Assembly: GCA_946122785.1 (NCBI GenBank)
Contig: CAMGYJ010000004.1
Location: 12,608,150 to 12,672,149, forward strand
Direction: 5' to 3'
Length of the DNA: 64,000 bases
Source of the DNA: Linum tenue
Taxonomy: Eukaryota > Streptophyta > Magnoliopsida > Malpighiales > Linaceae
Shown: in pieces, positions 43,845 through 55,457 of the stretch
How positions within the stretch are numbered: the stretch's first letter is position 1
How the letters are laid out: each line of letters begins with the position of its first letter
Notes under the pieces: generated by a model
The model's database searches: none
Told to the model about the DNA's origin: nothing
What the model saw: the letters and a program-made list of their open reading frames with translations, nothing else
Position numbers and translations under genes: made by a program

Positions 43845-44900
43845 TTGCAGGCATTCATGACTACCAGCCATGCGAATTTCACTAGGATGGATCAGAACAT
43901 AGCCTCACTGGAGGCAGGCCAGAGAAACCAAGGTGCCATTCTGCAAGATCTACAGAATCAGATTGGGAGCTTAGCTCGCCAGAACACTACCAGGGCACCG
44001 GGGACTCTGCGTGCCACCACTATTCCGAACCCTCGTGAACCTCTCCAGCAGCTGGATTCCATCACCACCAGGAGTGGCAAGACCATATCTGCTGCTCCTG
44101 CCTAGCCCGGGCGAGACGAGCCACTACCTGCTTCAACACCTCCAGCTGATATGCAGAAGTGGGGGAAGGCAGAGAAGCACCTGCTCCCAAGCCGCAGCCT
44201 GTGGTTAAGGAGCATATACCCCAGCTGCCCTTCCCCACTCCTTCATAAAGACAAGCTGGAGACAGAGTTTGCCAAGTTCATGGCAATGTTGAAGCAGGTT
44301 AACATCAGCATGCCGTTCGTGGAGGCACTGTCGAAGATGCCCAAGTATGCCAAGTTCATGAAAGACCTCCTCACCAACAAGAAGAAACTTGGGGATCTTT
44401 CGACAGTGATGCTGCAGCGAGGAGTGTTCTGCTATCCTGCAGAACAAGCTGCCGAGAAGCGCAAAGACCCAGGGAGTTTCACTATCCCTCTTGTTATTGG
44501 CAGCATGCATGTAGGAAAGTCCTTGGCGGACCTAGGCGCTAGCATAAATGTCATGCCCTAAAATTGTTTAAGAAGCTAGACCTAGGTGAACCTAGAGCTA
44601 CTAGGATGAGCATTCAGTTAGCTGATCGTTCTATCGTGCATCCTAGGGGTATCATTGAGGACTGCTTGTTAATGTTGGTGCATTCACATATCCTGTTGAT
44701 TTTGTTATTTTGGATATAAATGAGGATGTGGATGTGCCTTTGATTTTGGGTAGACCGTTTCTCGCCACCGCCAAGGCGCTTATTGATGTGCATAGTGGTA
44801 AATTGATCTGCGTGCTGGTGATGAACAGGCTACTTTTTCTGTGTCTGAATGGGAAACACTCTCATTTGCATGATGACATAGATTACTGTGATGTGCTTAC
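43845..44900 (+). pseudogene. Gag C-terminus and protease of element B
   Basis: Starts with NIASLEAGQRNQGAILQDLQ, matching ALEAGQRNTQAVLQDIQ of element A. A TAG at about 44103 and a frameshift break it. It resumes with LETEFAKFMAMLKQ and reaches the protease site DLGASINVMP near 44535. After another frameshift ILGRPFLATAKALIDV appears at about 44745. These breaks would prevent a functional product. Confidence 0.85.
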
Positions 44901-45035
44901 TGATTTTGAGACCGCACTCGCCATAACGAGTGCGGGTACTGATGATGCTCTTGAGCGTTGTATTTTGCTAGGTGAGCAGGCATCGCAGGAGCCGCAGCTG
45001 GCGGAGCAGTTGGCCGCGTTGGAGAGTGGCCCTTC

Positions 45036-46813
45036 TTGGAGGGCGACAGGCTGTTTAAACCGATCTCATCCTCCACCCGCATCACTACCTCCTTGGAGGA
45101 ACCACCAGAGCTGGAGCTTAAGCCCCTCCCTCCTCATTTGGAGTATGCATTTCTCCGGGAGGGGAATAAGCTGCCAGTCATCATCAGCTCGACCCTCACA
45201 CCCGAGCAGAAGACCAGACTGGTGGCCTTGCTGAAGCAGTACGAGCGAGCTTTAGCATGGAAGATCACAGACATCCGGGGGATCAGCCCCTCCTTTTGCT
45301 CCCACCGGATACTGCTGGAGGATGAGAGATGCGGCCAGTGAGCAGCCGCAGAGGAGATTGACACCGAACCTGGAGGCTGTGGTTCGGGCAGAGATCGTGA
45401 AGCTGATGGACGCGGGGATCATCTTCGCCATTTCTGACAGCGAGTGGGTCAGTCCCACCCAGGTGGTGCCCAAAAAGGGTGGGATGACCGTGGTGCCTAA
45501 CGAGAAGAACGAGCTCATCCCGATGCGCACGGTGACTGGGTACCGTTTGCATCGACTATCGGCGTCTCAACGACGCCACTCGGAAGGACCATTTCCCGCT
45601 GCCGTTCATTGATCAGATGCTGGAGAGATTGGCGGGGCACGAGTTCTACTGCTTCTTGGATGGGATGTCCGGGTACTTTCAGATCCCTATTGCACCGGAG
45701 GACCAGGCGAAGACCACTTTCACCTGCCCCTTCGGCACATTTGCTACCGGAGGATTCCATTCGGGCTATGCAATGCCCCACCACTTTTCAGCGATGCATG
45801 CTCGCCATCTTTGACCGTCTGGTCGGCGAGATATGGAGGTGTTTATGGACGATTTCTCGGTTTATGGAGACTCATTCTCTCACTGTCTCCATAACCTGGA
45901 ACTTGTCTTAAACGGTGTGAAGAAACGAACCTGGCACTGAGTTGGGAGAAGTGTCACTTCATGGTTCGAGAAGGCATAGTTCTTGGGCATAAGATCTCCA
46001 AGATGGGGATTGAGGTGGACAGAGCAAAGATCGAGACTATCAGCAAGCTGCCTCCTCCTACATCTGTTAAGGGGATCCGGAGTTTTTTGGCCATGCAGGG
46101 TTCTACAGGCGGTTCATCAAGGATTTCTCGAAGATCACCCTGCCCCTGACTAAACTTCTTGAGAAGGATGCCCCCTTCCAGTTCACTGATGCTTGCACAG
46201 CGGCGTTCACCACCTTGAAGGAGAAGCTCACCCAAGCTCCTATCATGGTTGTTCCTGACTGGTCCCTACCATTTGAGCTGATGTGCGACGCCAGTGACTT
46301 TGCTGTTGGAGCTGTTTGGGGCAGAGGCGAGATCAACACTTCCGACCTATCTACTACGCCTCGAAGACCCTCAATGATGCCCAGGAGAACTACACCACCA
46401 CAGAGAAGGAGCTGCTTGCAGTGGTGTTTGCCTTCGATAAATTTCGCCCCTATCTGGTCTTGTCCCATGTGACCGTGTACACAGATCACTCCGCGATTCG
46501 ATACCTGATGAGCAAGGCCGATGCCAAGCCTAGGCTCATACGATGGATCTTATTACTGCAGGAGTTTGATATTGAGATTCGGGACAAGAAGGGAGCAGAA
46601 AATGTTGCAGCTGATCACCTCTCCCGGTTGGACGCACCTCCTGCGGACAACCTCGTGGAGGAGATCAACGACTCCTTCCCAGATGAGGGACTGATGATGA
46701 TGTGCTTGGTGGAGAGTGTCACCCCTGGTATTCGATTTTGCGAACTATTTGGTGGGCCAGCAGCTGCCCAAGGGGATGACAACTCACCAAGAGGAAGTTT
46801 TTCTCCGATCTGA
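45036..46813 (+). pseudogene. Reverse transcriptase and RNase H of element B, multiple frameshifts
   Basis: RT segments lie in order but in different frames: VSPTQVVPKKGG (about 45448), RLNDAT (45572), FYCFLDGMSGYFQI (45650), then FMDD at 45842-45853 with both catalytic aspartates kept. RNase H follows from about 46290 with [10 protein letters not shown] near 46478 and [11 protein letters not shown] near 46600. At least four frame changes separate these pieces. The order RT-RNase H-integrase identifies Ty3/Gypsy. Confidence 0.9.
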
Positions 46814-46825
46814 AGTACTTCTGGG

Positions 46826-47983
46826 ATGACCCTCATCTTCGGATCGGAGCCGACGGGATCATCCGTCGTTGTGTTATGGAGAGTGAGATGGAGGGCATTC
46901 TATCTCACTGTCATGAGGGACCTACTGGCGGTCACCACGGAGGAAACCGCACGGCGAGGAAGGTGCTCCATCGGGCTTTTACTGGCCCACGCTCTTCAAG
47001 GATGCAGACGCCTTCGCACGCAGGTGCGACCGATGCCAGAGGTCAGGTAACATCTCTGCCCGTGATGAGATGCCCCAGAATGTGTTTATAACTTGTGAAT
47101 TTTTGATGTCTGGGGTATCGACTTCATGGGCCCCTTCCCTCCATCTTTTGGCAATACCTATATTCTGGTTGCTGTTGACTACGTCTCTAGGTGGGCTGAG
47201 GCGCAAGCTTTGCCCACTAATGATGCTAGACGTGTTTGTGGTTTTGAAGCAGCTATTCTCCCGGTTCGGGACACCTAGAGCCATCATAAGCGATCGAGGC
47301 ACCCATTTCCAGGGCCAATTTGATAACTACTGTCTCGCTATGGTGTGACTCACAAGGTGTCCGTGGCCTATCATCCTCAGACCAGTGGCCAGGCCGAGCT
47401 GACGAACCGGGAGCTCAAGCGGATCCTGGAGAAGACGGTGGATCAGTCCCGCAAGATTGGTCCACCAAGCTCGATGATGCTCTCTGGGCGTATCGCACTG
47501 CCTACAAGACACCCATTGGTACTTCACCGTACCGGCTTGTCTATGGAAAGGCATGCCATTTGCCCGTGGAGCTAGAGCACAAGGCCTTCTGGGCCCTTAA
47601 GCTGCTCAACTTGGATGTTCGTGTTGCAGGTTGAGCAAAATGCAGATGTTGGAGCTGGAAGAGTGGCGTTACCACGCCTATGAGAACACCAAGCTGTACA
47701 AGGAGCGCACTAAGCGCCTGCACGATGCACGGTTGCGGGGTCCGAAAGAGTTCCAGGTTGGTGATCGAGTTCTCCTCTATAACTCTCGCCTGAAGCTCTT
47801 TCCCGGAAAACTCCGTTCCCGGTGGTCTGGACCGTTCACGGTCACACAGGTGTTCCCGTATGGCATATGAGATTGCCAACCCGCAAACTGAGCCGTTTAA
47901 AGTGAATGGCCATCGTCTCAAGCTCTACCTGGGAGACGAGGTCGAACGTGCGGAGTTGGTGGTGGAACTCGCGGACCCTTAGT
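46826..47983 (+). pseudogene. Integrase of element B, frameshifted
   Basis: The N-terminal zinc-binding region ([13 protein letters not shown]) lies near 46910. The core follows, with a first aspartate in [12 protein letters not shown] sequence near 47115, [10 protein letters not shown] near 47288 and [18 protein letters not shown] near 47370-47420. A C-terminal [20 protein letters not shown] segment and GHRLKLYLGDE end at about 47983. At least three frame changes break it. Confidence 0.88.
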
Positions 47984-48189
47984 TCCGCCATGGGCGTCCA
48001 GCTAAAAGACGGTAAAGAAGCGCTTGTGGGGAGGCAACCCCACCACGGTTTGCATTTCTTTTTCCCTTTTTTTTCTGAGTTTTTGTGTCGTGTCGAATCA
48101 GTTGCATGTCTGTGATGAAGTTCGGTGGTCAGTGATGTCTCGATTTGGTGTTTTTGTGCAGGAGAGGTTGAAATTTTGGAGAATGAGAA

Positions 48190-48490
48190 TTTTGGGCGGA
48201 AGGGTAAAATACCCGGCCATGAGCCAAAATACCGACCAGGTATTTTTGGCTCGTGCCCGGGCCCCCTTCTGCCTTCCGGGGCGGAAGGGTAAAATACCCG
48301 GTCATGAGCCAAAATACCCGACCAAGTATTTTTGGGACCCCCCGACCTCTCCCCAAAAATACCCGACCAGGTATTTTTGGCGCGAGACCGGGGAATCCTC
48401 GCCCGCTAAAACGCAGCGTTTGTCAAGATCCCCGGTCGTGGACTCAAAATACCCAACCGGGTATTTTGAGCCCCGACCGAGTATATTTGC
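48190..48490. repeat. Palindromic AAATACCCGACCAGGTATTTT-type repeats in the element B spacer
   Basis: Five or more inverted repeats of the form AAAATACCCG(A/G)CC, GGTATTTTTGG and CGGGTATTTTGAG lie between the integrase end and the env-position ORF. A unit starting GGCGGAAGGGTAAAATACCCG repeats at about 48198 and 48281. The same family occurs in the LTR at 51930-52175 and is absent from element A. Confidence 0.85.
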
Positions 48491-48979
48491 TATTTATAGC
48501 AAACCCCCGGTCAGTTTCTCTCTCTACCCTCATTTTTCCAAAATTTCTCCTCTCTCTTCCTCTCAAATCCTCTCCCCTCTCTCTTCTTGAGCATCGTCGG
48601 CCGCCCCGCCGCCGCCGCCGCCGGCCGCCGCTCCATCGCCGGTCATTTTCCGGCGACTTTCCGGTCATTTTTGGGCCCTTCTCGCGTCCCTCACCCATTT
48701 CTAGAGCCCTAGCTACAGTTCTACTTGCGTTTTCAGGTGTGTTTCTTGTTAATTACTCTTTTCCTGGAAAATCAAACTGTAGATTGTAGGACCGAGAACT
48801 GTGTTTGCATGCCTGATTTAGAGTAGGGTGAGGGATGCCTTGAGTACGCATGGTTCTATCTACGGTGTATGTGCTGCCCGTGTAATTAATGTGATTGGTT
48901 CTGTGGTTCTTGCCTTGATTCCGGTTGAGTCGATTGCGATTCAACCGGCTGTGCGTAACACTGTTAGCCTAGGTGGTCC

Positions 48980-48993
48980 TTAAGTGTGGGGGA
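48980..48993 (+). other. Internal polypurine-like motif upstream of the env-position ORF (element B)
   Basis: TTAAGTGTGGGGGA, 75 bases before the ORF start. Its counterpart in element A is at 3829-3843. Confidence 0.6.
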
Positions 48994-49067
48994 AGTGATG
49001 AACCCATGTTGTTGGTCCTGACAATTTTTTCTTGGCTCCACCTTTGGTTTGTTGATTTTGCAGGAAC

Positions 49068-50514
49068 ATGTCTCTAGACCATCCGTTTGTGCAGGGCCTA
49101 CGCCTGCACCCGAAGTACGCGGATCAGTTCCGGAAGGTGATCCGGGGGAAATTGGAGCGCCACCACCATCTGCCGTGGGCAGTGTTCGAGCAGCTCCACT
49201 ACATACAGTAGCTCACAGCCGCCATTAGCCACCGCGATTGGCGGACGCTGCTGGCTATCGATGAGCCCACCTACACGGAGCTGGTGTGGGAGTTCTACAC
49301 CACGTTCAAGTACGACAGCAAGAAGGCTCGGGACTCCTATGCAGTGACATTCAAGCTGGGTGGCTACCCCCGGGAGCTGACCATTGACGGGTTGGCCTAC
49401 GCCTTGGGGATCGAGTACGACCCGTTCGATCGCCATGAGATCGAGATCCCCAACCCGACCGACTGGCACCAGGATGGGTTCTACCGCCGGATAGCCAGGC
49501 GCGCCCATGGGTATGACTACTTCGATCCTGGCCAGACCTACGTCAGCACCCTCAAGCCGCAGTGGCACATCCTGAACCTGCTGATCACCCGCTCCATCGT
49601 CCCCAACGTCACTGGCTCGCATAAGATTCCGAAGCGGGTGCTGTATGCCATGTACTCGATGGGGTACCCGGAGCACATCTCCACTTGGGTTCTTTCGTGG
49701 CCAACACATTCTCCCGGTACCACGGGAAACCCACCCATCTCTACTGTGGTCCCCTGATCACCCGGTTGGCGCGCCATTTCGACATCAGCTTCCAGGGGCT
49801 TCAGGATTCTTCTGCACGGGGCGGCTCCACCCCTCTCCGCCGGGAAGTGCTCCACAGTGCACGCCTCCTGGCCACTGATGACATCCGCACCTGGGTGGAT
49901 GGGCTTTTCATGCCCCCTGAGGAGGTTGTGGACCTCGATGAGGACGAGGAGGACGCTGACTACTCCGGAGAGGAAGTGGATGAGGATGATGACGGGGCCA
50001 TGGATGCCGATGAGCCGGAGCCCCCGCTTTCTCCACCAGGGGACCTTCAGCCTCGACGGATATCAGAGAGAGGCGAGTCCTCCTCTGGTCCTTCTGGTCC
50101 GTCGATGGCCTCTGGCCCGTCGATGGATTTCTTCACAGAGCAGTTCCAGCATATTGGGCTCCAGTTTCAGCAGCTTGGTCTTCAGAACCAGCAGCTCATG
50201 GACCATCAGGTATAGTTCTATCAGCAGTATTCGGCCCACCAGGCCGAGTACCAGTCCAGGCTGGCGGGTGTTGACGAGCGCCTTGGCCGCTTAGAGACCC
50301 ATATGGGAGTCACTAGTGCTCTCATTGAGCGGGAGAGAGATCGAGGCCGCCGATTGATGGAGTACTCGGAGCACCTGCTCCAGGCTTGTCACCCCCCAGA
50401 GGAGCACCACTGGACCACCCGGTGGGATCATTCACCACCACACCCACCACCGGAGGATGGCGACGACGACCTTATGAACCAGATCGACTTCACCGGTCTC
50501 GGAGGGCCCTAGTG
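49068..50514 (+). pseudogene. Env-position ORF of element B, two TAG stops and a frameshift
   Basis: Starts MSLDHPFVQG directly after a GATTTTGCAG acceptor-like sequence. A TAG at 49209-49211 interrupts it early. A frameshift near 49690 moves the reading to the frame containing LITRLARHFDISFQGLQ, which matches LITRLATFFGLSLQG of element A. A second TAG at 50213-50215 precedes the glutamine-rich tail, which ends FTGLGGP at 50512. WEFYTTFK is shared with element A. Length and layout agree with element A. No membrane segment or signal peptide is apparent, so an envelope role is only inferred from position. Confidence 0.75.
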
Positions 50515-51743
50515 GCATGTTTTGAGTGTTTTTGTTTTTTGTCAGCAGGCAAACTGTCTTGTGTCGGTTTAGTTTCTTTCTTTTCATTTTGGATGTTGTA
50601 CTATTGGGCTGACCATTGGACCTAACATATTGTGTTTGAGCTCTTTGGTTTCCTTTAGCTGTGTTATGCCTGACTGGTCCTCTCTCCAGTCCGCTTCCGT
50701 CCGACTGGTCCATTTCCAGTCTCCTGCAGTCCGTGCACACCGGTAACATCATTCCCCTTTCCTTCCCTCTTCTCCATTGAGGGCAATGTCGATCTTAAGT
50801 GTGGGGGGATGTTTATCTTTTGACTGCATTAGATCTGTTTGTGTGCTTGGAGCCTAGTCCACTGTCCAAATTTTTAAATTTGAGGGCTCCAAGTACGTGT
50901 TCCTTGCAATTTCCTGCTCAGTATGCTTTGAATTGACAGTCTCTATAGTAATATGCAACCTAGGGAGGTAGTGTAGCACTATGAAGGATGTTGATGCATT
51001 TAAGAAGTCTCCTTTCTTCTTCATATTGTGTTGGTTGATTGTGTGAATTAGTGATCTTAGGACCCTTGAATTGTGCGGTGTTGTGGACTCTCTACCTGTC
51101 ATGGACTCTTGTATCATGTTTTGGAAATAACAGGTGCTCGAAAATGTGCTTTAAATTAACGTCTCCCGTGCGAATAGGGCGAAAGTGTGTAAGGGGAGAC
51201 GGGAATCCGTTCCCAATTTCCACCTACTACCTCCAGCCCCCTTACATGTCTTTCCCCCGCACGAGGCTCGAGACATCCGCTCCTGGCATGGCCGGTAAGA
51301 GACGGGCTCCCGCAAAACCTCTGCTAGGTGGGAGCCCCCATTTTCTGAAAAACAGGTTGAAACCCTTGAAAAAGAAGAAGGAAAAAAGGAAACAGAAAAA
51401 AACAAGCAAGAAAAGAAAGAAAAGGGGTTCCAACCATCTTCAAGAAGGAAATAGAGCACATGGAAAAATGTGAGTTCATGATCTTTTGTTTTTTAGAGTC
51501 TTTTCATCCACGATTCATTTGTCCTCTGTTCACTATTTGCCATGATGCCGACTCGAGACTAGCGTTCTCGCCGAGGAAGCTATGAGATGACTTGTGCGTC
51601 GGTTGACCTCGTAAGCTGCTGAATGATCTAGGAAGTCCTCTACCTACGATCGAGGTTGTTTGTTGCTATAGAGGTCTGGAGAGTTGCATTGGTTTGAGTT
51701 AGGTTTGCTTGGGGACAAGCAAACAGTTTAGTGTGGGGGAGTT
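50515..51743 (+). other. 3' untranslated region and polypurine tracts of element B
   Basis: No gene is supported. TTAAGTGTGGGGGG at 50795-50808 follows ATTGAGGGCAATGTCG, as in element A. The 3' tract TTTAGTGTGGGGGAGTT at 51728-51743 abuts the LTR. A lysine-rich low-complexity frame near 51360-51440 is not considered a gene. Confidence 0.7.
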
Positions 51744-53092
51744 TGATAGACCGATAATTACACATGTTTTCACCCCTATTCTGGAGCTGTTTGAGATGTT
51801 GCGTCTCGTGTTTTAAGCCGATTTCACGCTAGGTTGTGCGTTTATGTCATATTTCAGGACCCGACGTTGGAATCAAGGCGAAGGAACGAGATTCGGGTCG
51901 AAAGGAGCAAGTGAGGCTTGAAGTGTGCTGGAGAGCCAAAATACACGACCATGAGCAGAAATACCCGACCTGTTATTTTCTTGCCATGGTCGGGGATTTC
52001 TGTCTTTGGGCATCCGTGAGAAACAGAAGGGGGCCCGGGCAGAAGGCTTAAATCCCCGATCGGGGATTATTGGAGCAGACCGGGGATTTTCCCCTGGCAT
52101 GAAACGCGCGTTTTGAATATACCCGGTCGACACCCAAAATACCCGACCAGGTATTTCGACCGGGTATCGCGACAGGCAGTAGTTTTAAGGGAAAAGAGGC
52201 TGAAAATCAAGGGGTACCGAGTTTTAGAGAGACAGAGCGATTCCTAGATAGAGAAAGCGACGAACCAGAGTTCCCAAGTGCCATAGCTTGATCTTCATCA
52301 CCATTGGAGCCCGGCTTGAGCTTGGAGAAGTGCCGATTGACAACCAGGAGTAGAAACTCATCCTTCACAGTATGATTTCCGCGTCTGAATCTGCTTTTGC
52401 TTCTCTCTCCATGGAGTAGTTTCCCCATTCATCTGGGTATGGGAAACCCTAGATTTGTATGTTAGGTCTGATTGTATGAACCCAAGTACAGAGTTTATGA
52501 ATTGATTATATTCGATTGAGGTTTGAATGATTGAATGACTTGAATCCTGATCAAATTCCTGTTGTTTCTGCTTTAACCTAGAAAGAGAATATCTGCATAG
52601 GTTGATAGAGCACCCTTAGTTGAAGGTAGTGAATTGACGACTTTAATCGAGGAGCCAATTCATTATTCTGTACCGAATTTACTTCAGTAGTGGAGGTTTG
52701 GTTCGTTAGGGCCTCAATCTGTTTACTCCGGTGGAGGTTAGTCGCCCGCTGGAGACTCAGATTGAGAGGGTCTGGAGACCTTTATCGAGACTTCAGACTG
52801 TTTTAGAACCTTCCGCAGTATAACTTTCATGAAAACTGAACTTGGTAAATTGCAATCCGGCTTAACCGCAGTCTAGGGGGAACCATATCCGGGTGACCTC
52901 CCTCGACTTGAAAACAACCGTTTAACTTGCTTTGTTTGTTTGTTAATTTGGACTTGCACTAAAGTTTCACTGCTAGATAACAAGAATTCACCGAGTAGTC
53001 ATCAAATCTAGGACCCGGGTTGACATTAAAACCCAAACCCGCTATACTACGCTTTAGGAAGTGGTTGCACTTGGCCATTTTCTAGAGTGACA
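51744..53092 (+). repeat. 3' LTR of element B (1349 bases)
   Basis: Starts TGATAGACCGATAATTAC and ends with TGACA at 53092. Its length is within five bases of the element A LTR, and its first 120 bases are clearly homologous to it. Confidence 0.85.
51930..52175. repeat. Palindromic ATACCCG/CGGGTAT repeats in the element B LTR
   Basis: Repeats such as AAATACCCGACC, AATCCCCGATCGGGGATT and ACCCGACCAGGTATTTCG lie about 190-430 bases from the LTR start. They share the ACCCGACCAGGTATTT core with the spacer at 48190-48490. Confidence 0.8.
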
Positions 53093-53432
53093 GTAGGAGT
53101 GAGTCAAGTGACCAACATTAATGTTAACTTTTTTCAGTGAGTAAATATGACACGTTTTAGTAAACTCAGTGAGCAAAAGTTACATTTACTTTTTTTTCTT
53201 CTTTCATATTACAACATCTCTTCCTAATTTCTATATATCCAATCCATGCATCATCCATGCCCATGGTATACAAATTCTAGCAAATTGCAAAGTTGTGCTC
53301 TGACTTTCTAAAATTCTCCACACACTCAATAAAAAACAACCGAAATGCAGGCTATGACCATAATCAAATATCTGCCGACACTACACTAGCCACACTCCGC
53401 CTCTGTTCCTAGCTATCTACTCCGACCCTCAA

Positions 53433-53726
53433 TCATTCATCCCTTTTGTCCGCCGCCGCCAGCTGCCGGCCCCGCGGTGATGATTGGGAAAACAGTTCTC
53501 CGGAAGAGTGATCGCCGGCGCTACGGGCGGCGGCTCGCTTGAGGCAGGGGATTACGACGAAAAACAGGAGGATGAGGATGGCAAAGATTCCGACCACCAC
53601 CAGCATCAGGATTTCCCCGTGGAGTCCGTAGCGCTTGTCGTGAGAGAAGGGCGGGGCCTGCTCCTCCCCGCGCGGCACTTCAGCCTCTGCTGCCGCGGCC
53701 AACGACGACAGTATCTTCATCACCAT
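53433..53726 (-). CDS. Small single-pass membrane protein, resembling the N-terminus of ATL proteins
   Basis: An intronless 97-codon minus-strand ORF with an acidic N-terminal part and one strongly hydrophobic segment at about residues 39-61 (MLVVVGIFAILILLFFVVI). A basic stretch (CLKRAAARSA) and a charged tail follow. The membrane segment and its YGLHGEI lead-in resemble RING-H2 ATL ubiquitin ligases, but no RING domain follows before the stop. It may be a small protein in its own right or a truncated ATL gene. Codon-position GC richness against AT-rich flanks supports real coding. Confidence 0.5.
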   Translation of the reverse strand: MVMKILSSLAAAAEAEVPRGEEQAPPFSHDKRYGLHGEILMLVVVGIFAILILLFFVVIPCLKRAAARSAGDHSSGELFSQSSPRGRQLAAADKRDE

Positions 53727-54300
53727 CTGTTTCAGGGTCTCCGGCCGGCCGTGGCCTTTTTTTTCTCTTCGATTCAGATTTCTTATCCCTTGGACGCGTT
53801 TAATAGGATAAGGAGTTGTGGGAAATTGGGATTCTTGGGACAGGGGACGAACTGGAATCAGGCAATTGAAGACTATTAAACGAGGGTGAGCGACAGAGGA
53901 GACTATTGGATTCTAGTACTGGGAAAATGTCTGACAGAGACGGCGTTTTTCGAAATGGGAAGAACGAGCTAGCTACAGAGTACAGACAGTGGCCACGTTG
54001 AAAAGAGGTAAGGCATGTGACAAGTTGGTTTCTGGTTCACAATCGGCTGTTTCCAACTCGTGATCGACAGAAGTCCGGTGACCACCAATGCCGTAGACCA
54101 TGGGAGTGAAGAGATAGTGATGGTTTTAATCTTCTTTTGAGTTTGAACTTATTTATCCCACAATTGTACACTTGCTATCGTTAAATTACGACATAGGTAA
54201 TGGGTTCAAATGTTGTATTATGATATGCTGTAGTGAGGGATGATAAATGTGGTCAGAGATTGATAACCAAGGTGTCGAAAACTTACAAGATATGTGCGTT
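53727..54300. other. Intergenic; probable promoter of the small membrane-protein gene
   Basis: No ORF with support. The open plus-strand frame at 53484-53879 is the antisense shadow of the membrane-protein gene. Confidence 0.4.
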
Positions 54301-54963
54301 TAGAGATGGGCAATAGGTGCGTCAACAGCTATACCCATTCAAATCCACTTGAATATAACCCACTCATTATATGTTTGGGTGGCTGTAGTGGTGAGTGTGA
54401 GTCATCGTTTTTGTCACCCATTAAATTCGGGTGAATGACGAGTGGGTAGCGGGCGAGTCATTACCTACAAAATCACATGATATATTAAGTCGTTAATGCA
54501 CATTTTATAATAAAAACTATTTTTTCTTATACCAAAACTTCAATCGTGATTGATTCAATGAAATTAAAATTATCTTTACCAAATTTTACTTAATTTACAA
54601 CATATAATCAATCATTTTAAAATATGATAACTATCAACAAAATATTTGGTGTTCACAAATTAGATAATTGGTATTAGCTTATGCAATAAACTACGTTTAA
54701 TAGCTATCAATTTTCTTGATTTTTAGTATGGATATTCAATTAGTTTTATGCAAATGTTTTTGGCTCATATTTGCCTAATTATTTAAAAATAATTTGACCC
54801 ACCAAAATTGCCAAACCCACCATCAGTTGTCATTCACCCAACCCACCCACAACGGTACATTTGGATGAGCGGAGTCATTTTTTCATCACCCACCATAACA
54901 ATAGATGGGTGGATTTTGCCCAAAAATTCCACCCAACCCACAATTATGAATTACCCATCCCTA
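54301..54963. mobile_element. hAT-like MITE
   Basis: Left end TAGAGATGGGCAATAGG and reversed right end TAGGGATGGGTAATTC are inverted repeats. GGGTGG and CCACCC words recur near both ends around an AT-rich centre. It resembles the MITE at 34524. An 8-base duplication was not clear. Confidence 0.6.
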
Positions 54964-55103
54964 AGTTATGCGAAAAAGTAACAAACCCAACAGTTCCACT
55001 TACGGATTAGTCTAGGCGAAGAGTTGTCTCTCAACAATCATAGTAATAGTAGGATTGCGAATAATACGTTTATGGTGCTCACATGCGTCTTGTGAGAACG
55101 TAC

Positions 55104-55452
55104 TGTTGATGTGATTTGAATCGGACTATCAGTCGCTACGACTGGATTAGTCAGGGGTCTCACAATGTTATTTGGGTTCGGGGTTTGGGTCTGGTCTGTA
55201 ACCGTTTCCTTTGCCAGATTGAATTAGATTTAGACCCACATGGAGAAGTTCTATAAATACTTCTCATACTTCTCTGTAATATGTAATCTCCTCGATATAG
55301 TGAAACTGGCTCTCTCTCGCCTGTGGACGTAGCTAACACACATCGTGTTAGTGAACCACTTAAATCGTGTGTCGTGTTTTCGATTCTCGCTTTCGTATTC
55401 TTACTTTGTCGATTCCAGCGATTTCTCGATCCGTAGCAGCTCGATTATAACA
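55104..55452 (+). mobile_element. Solo Copia-type LTR (349 bases)
   Basis: Begins TGTTGATGTG and ends TTATAACA. It has a TATAAATAC promoter-like box near 55251 and a GTGGACGTAGCTAACACAC segment followed by GTGAACCAC, a layout typical of Copia LTRs. The flanks are CGTAC (55099-55103) and CATAC (55453-55457), a target duplication with one mismatch. No internal region is attached, as expected after LTR-LTR recombination. Confidence 0.65.
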
Positions 55453-55457
55453 CATAC

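Larger units (their letters stand above)
43845..53092 (+). mobile_element. Element B: 5'-truncated Athila-type Ty3/Gypsy element
   Basis: Plus-strand relative of element A. The 5' LTR and the first half of gag are missing; homology begins inside gag near 43845. Protease, RT, RNase H and integrase are all recognisable but split by many frameshifts. Then come a palindromic spacer, the env-position ORF, two internal polypurine-like motifs, the 3' polypurine tract and one 1349-base LTR. With a single LTR in the window its age cannot be estimated from LTR divergence. Its order and spacing match element A closely and reveal what element A has lost. Confidence 0.9.
43201..53189. mobile_element. Mutator-like element split by element B
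   Basis: The left end (43201: GTAAATGCCACTTTTGGTCA) is matched in reverse at 53189 (GTAAATGTAACTTTTGCTCA) for about 90 bases, including GTTTACTAAAA and AATGTTGGTCAC. Everything from about 43845 to 53092 is element B. The segment 43330-43844 is probably the host element's interior. Only about 100 bases of the right side remain. Confidence 0.65.

Noticed and set aside
51360..51440. Lysine-rich ORF in the element B 3' region
   Set aside because: Purine-rich low complexity within a non-coding retroelement region.
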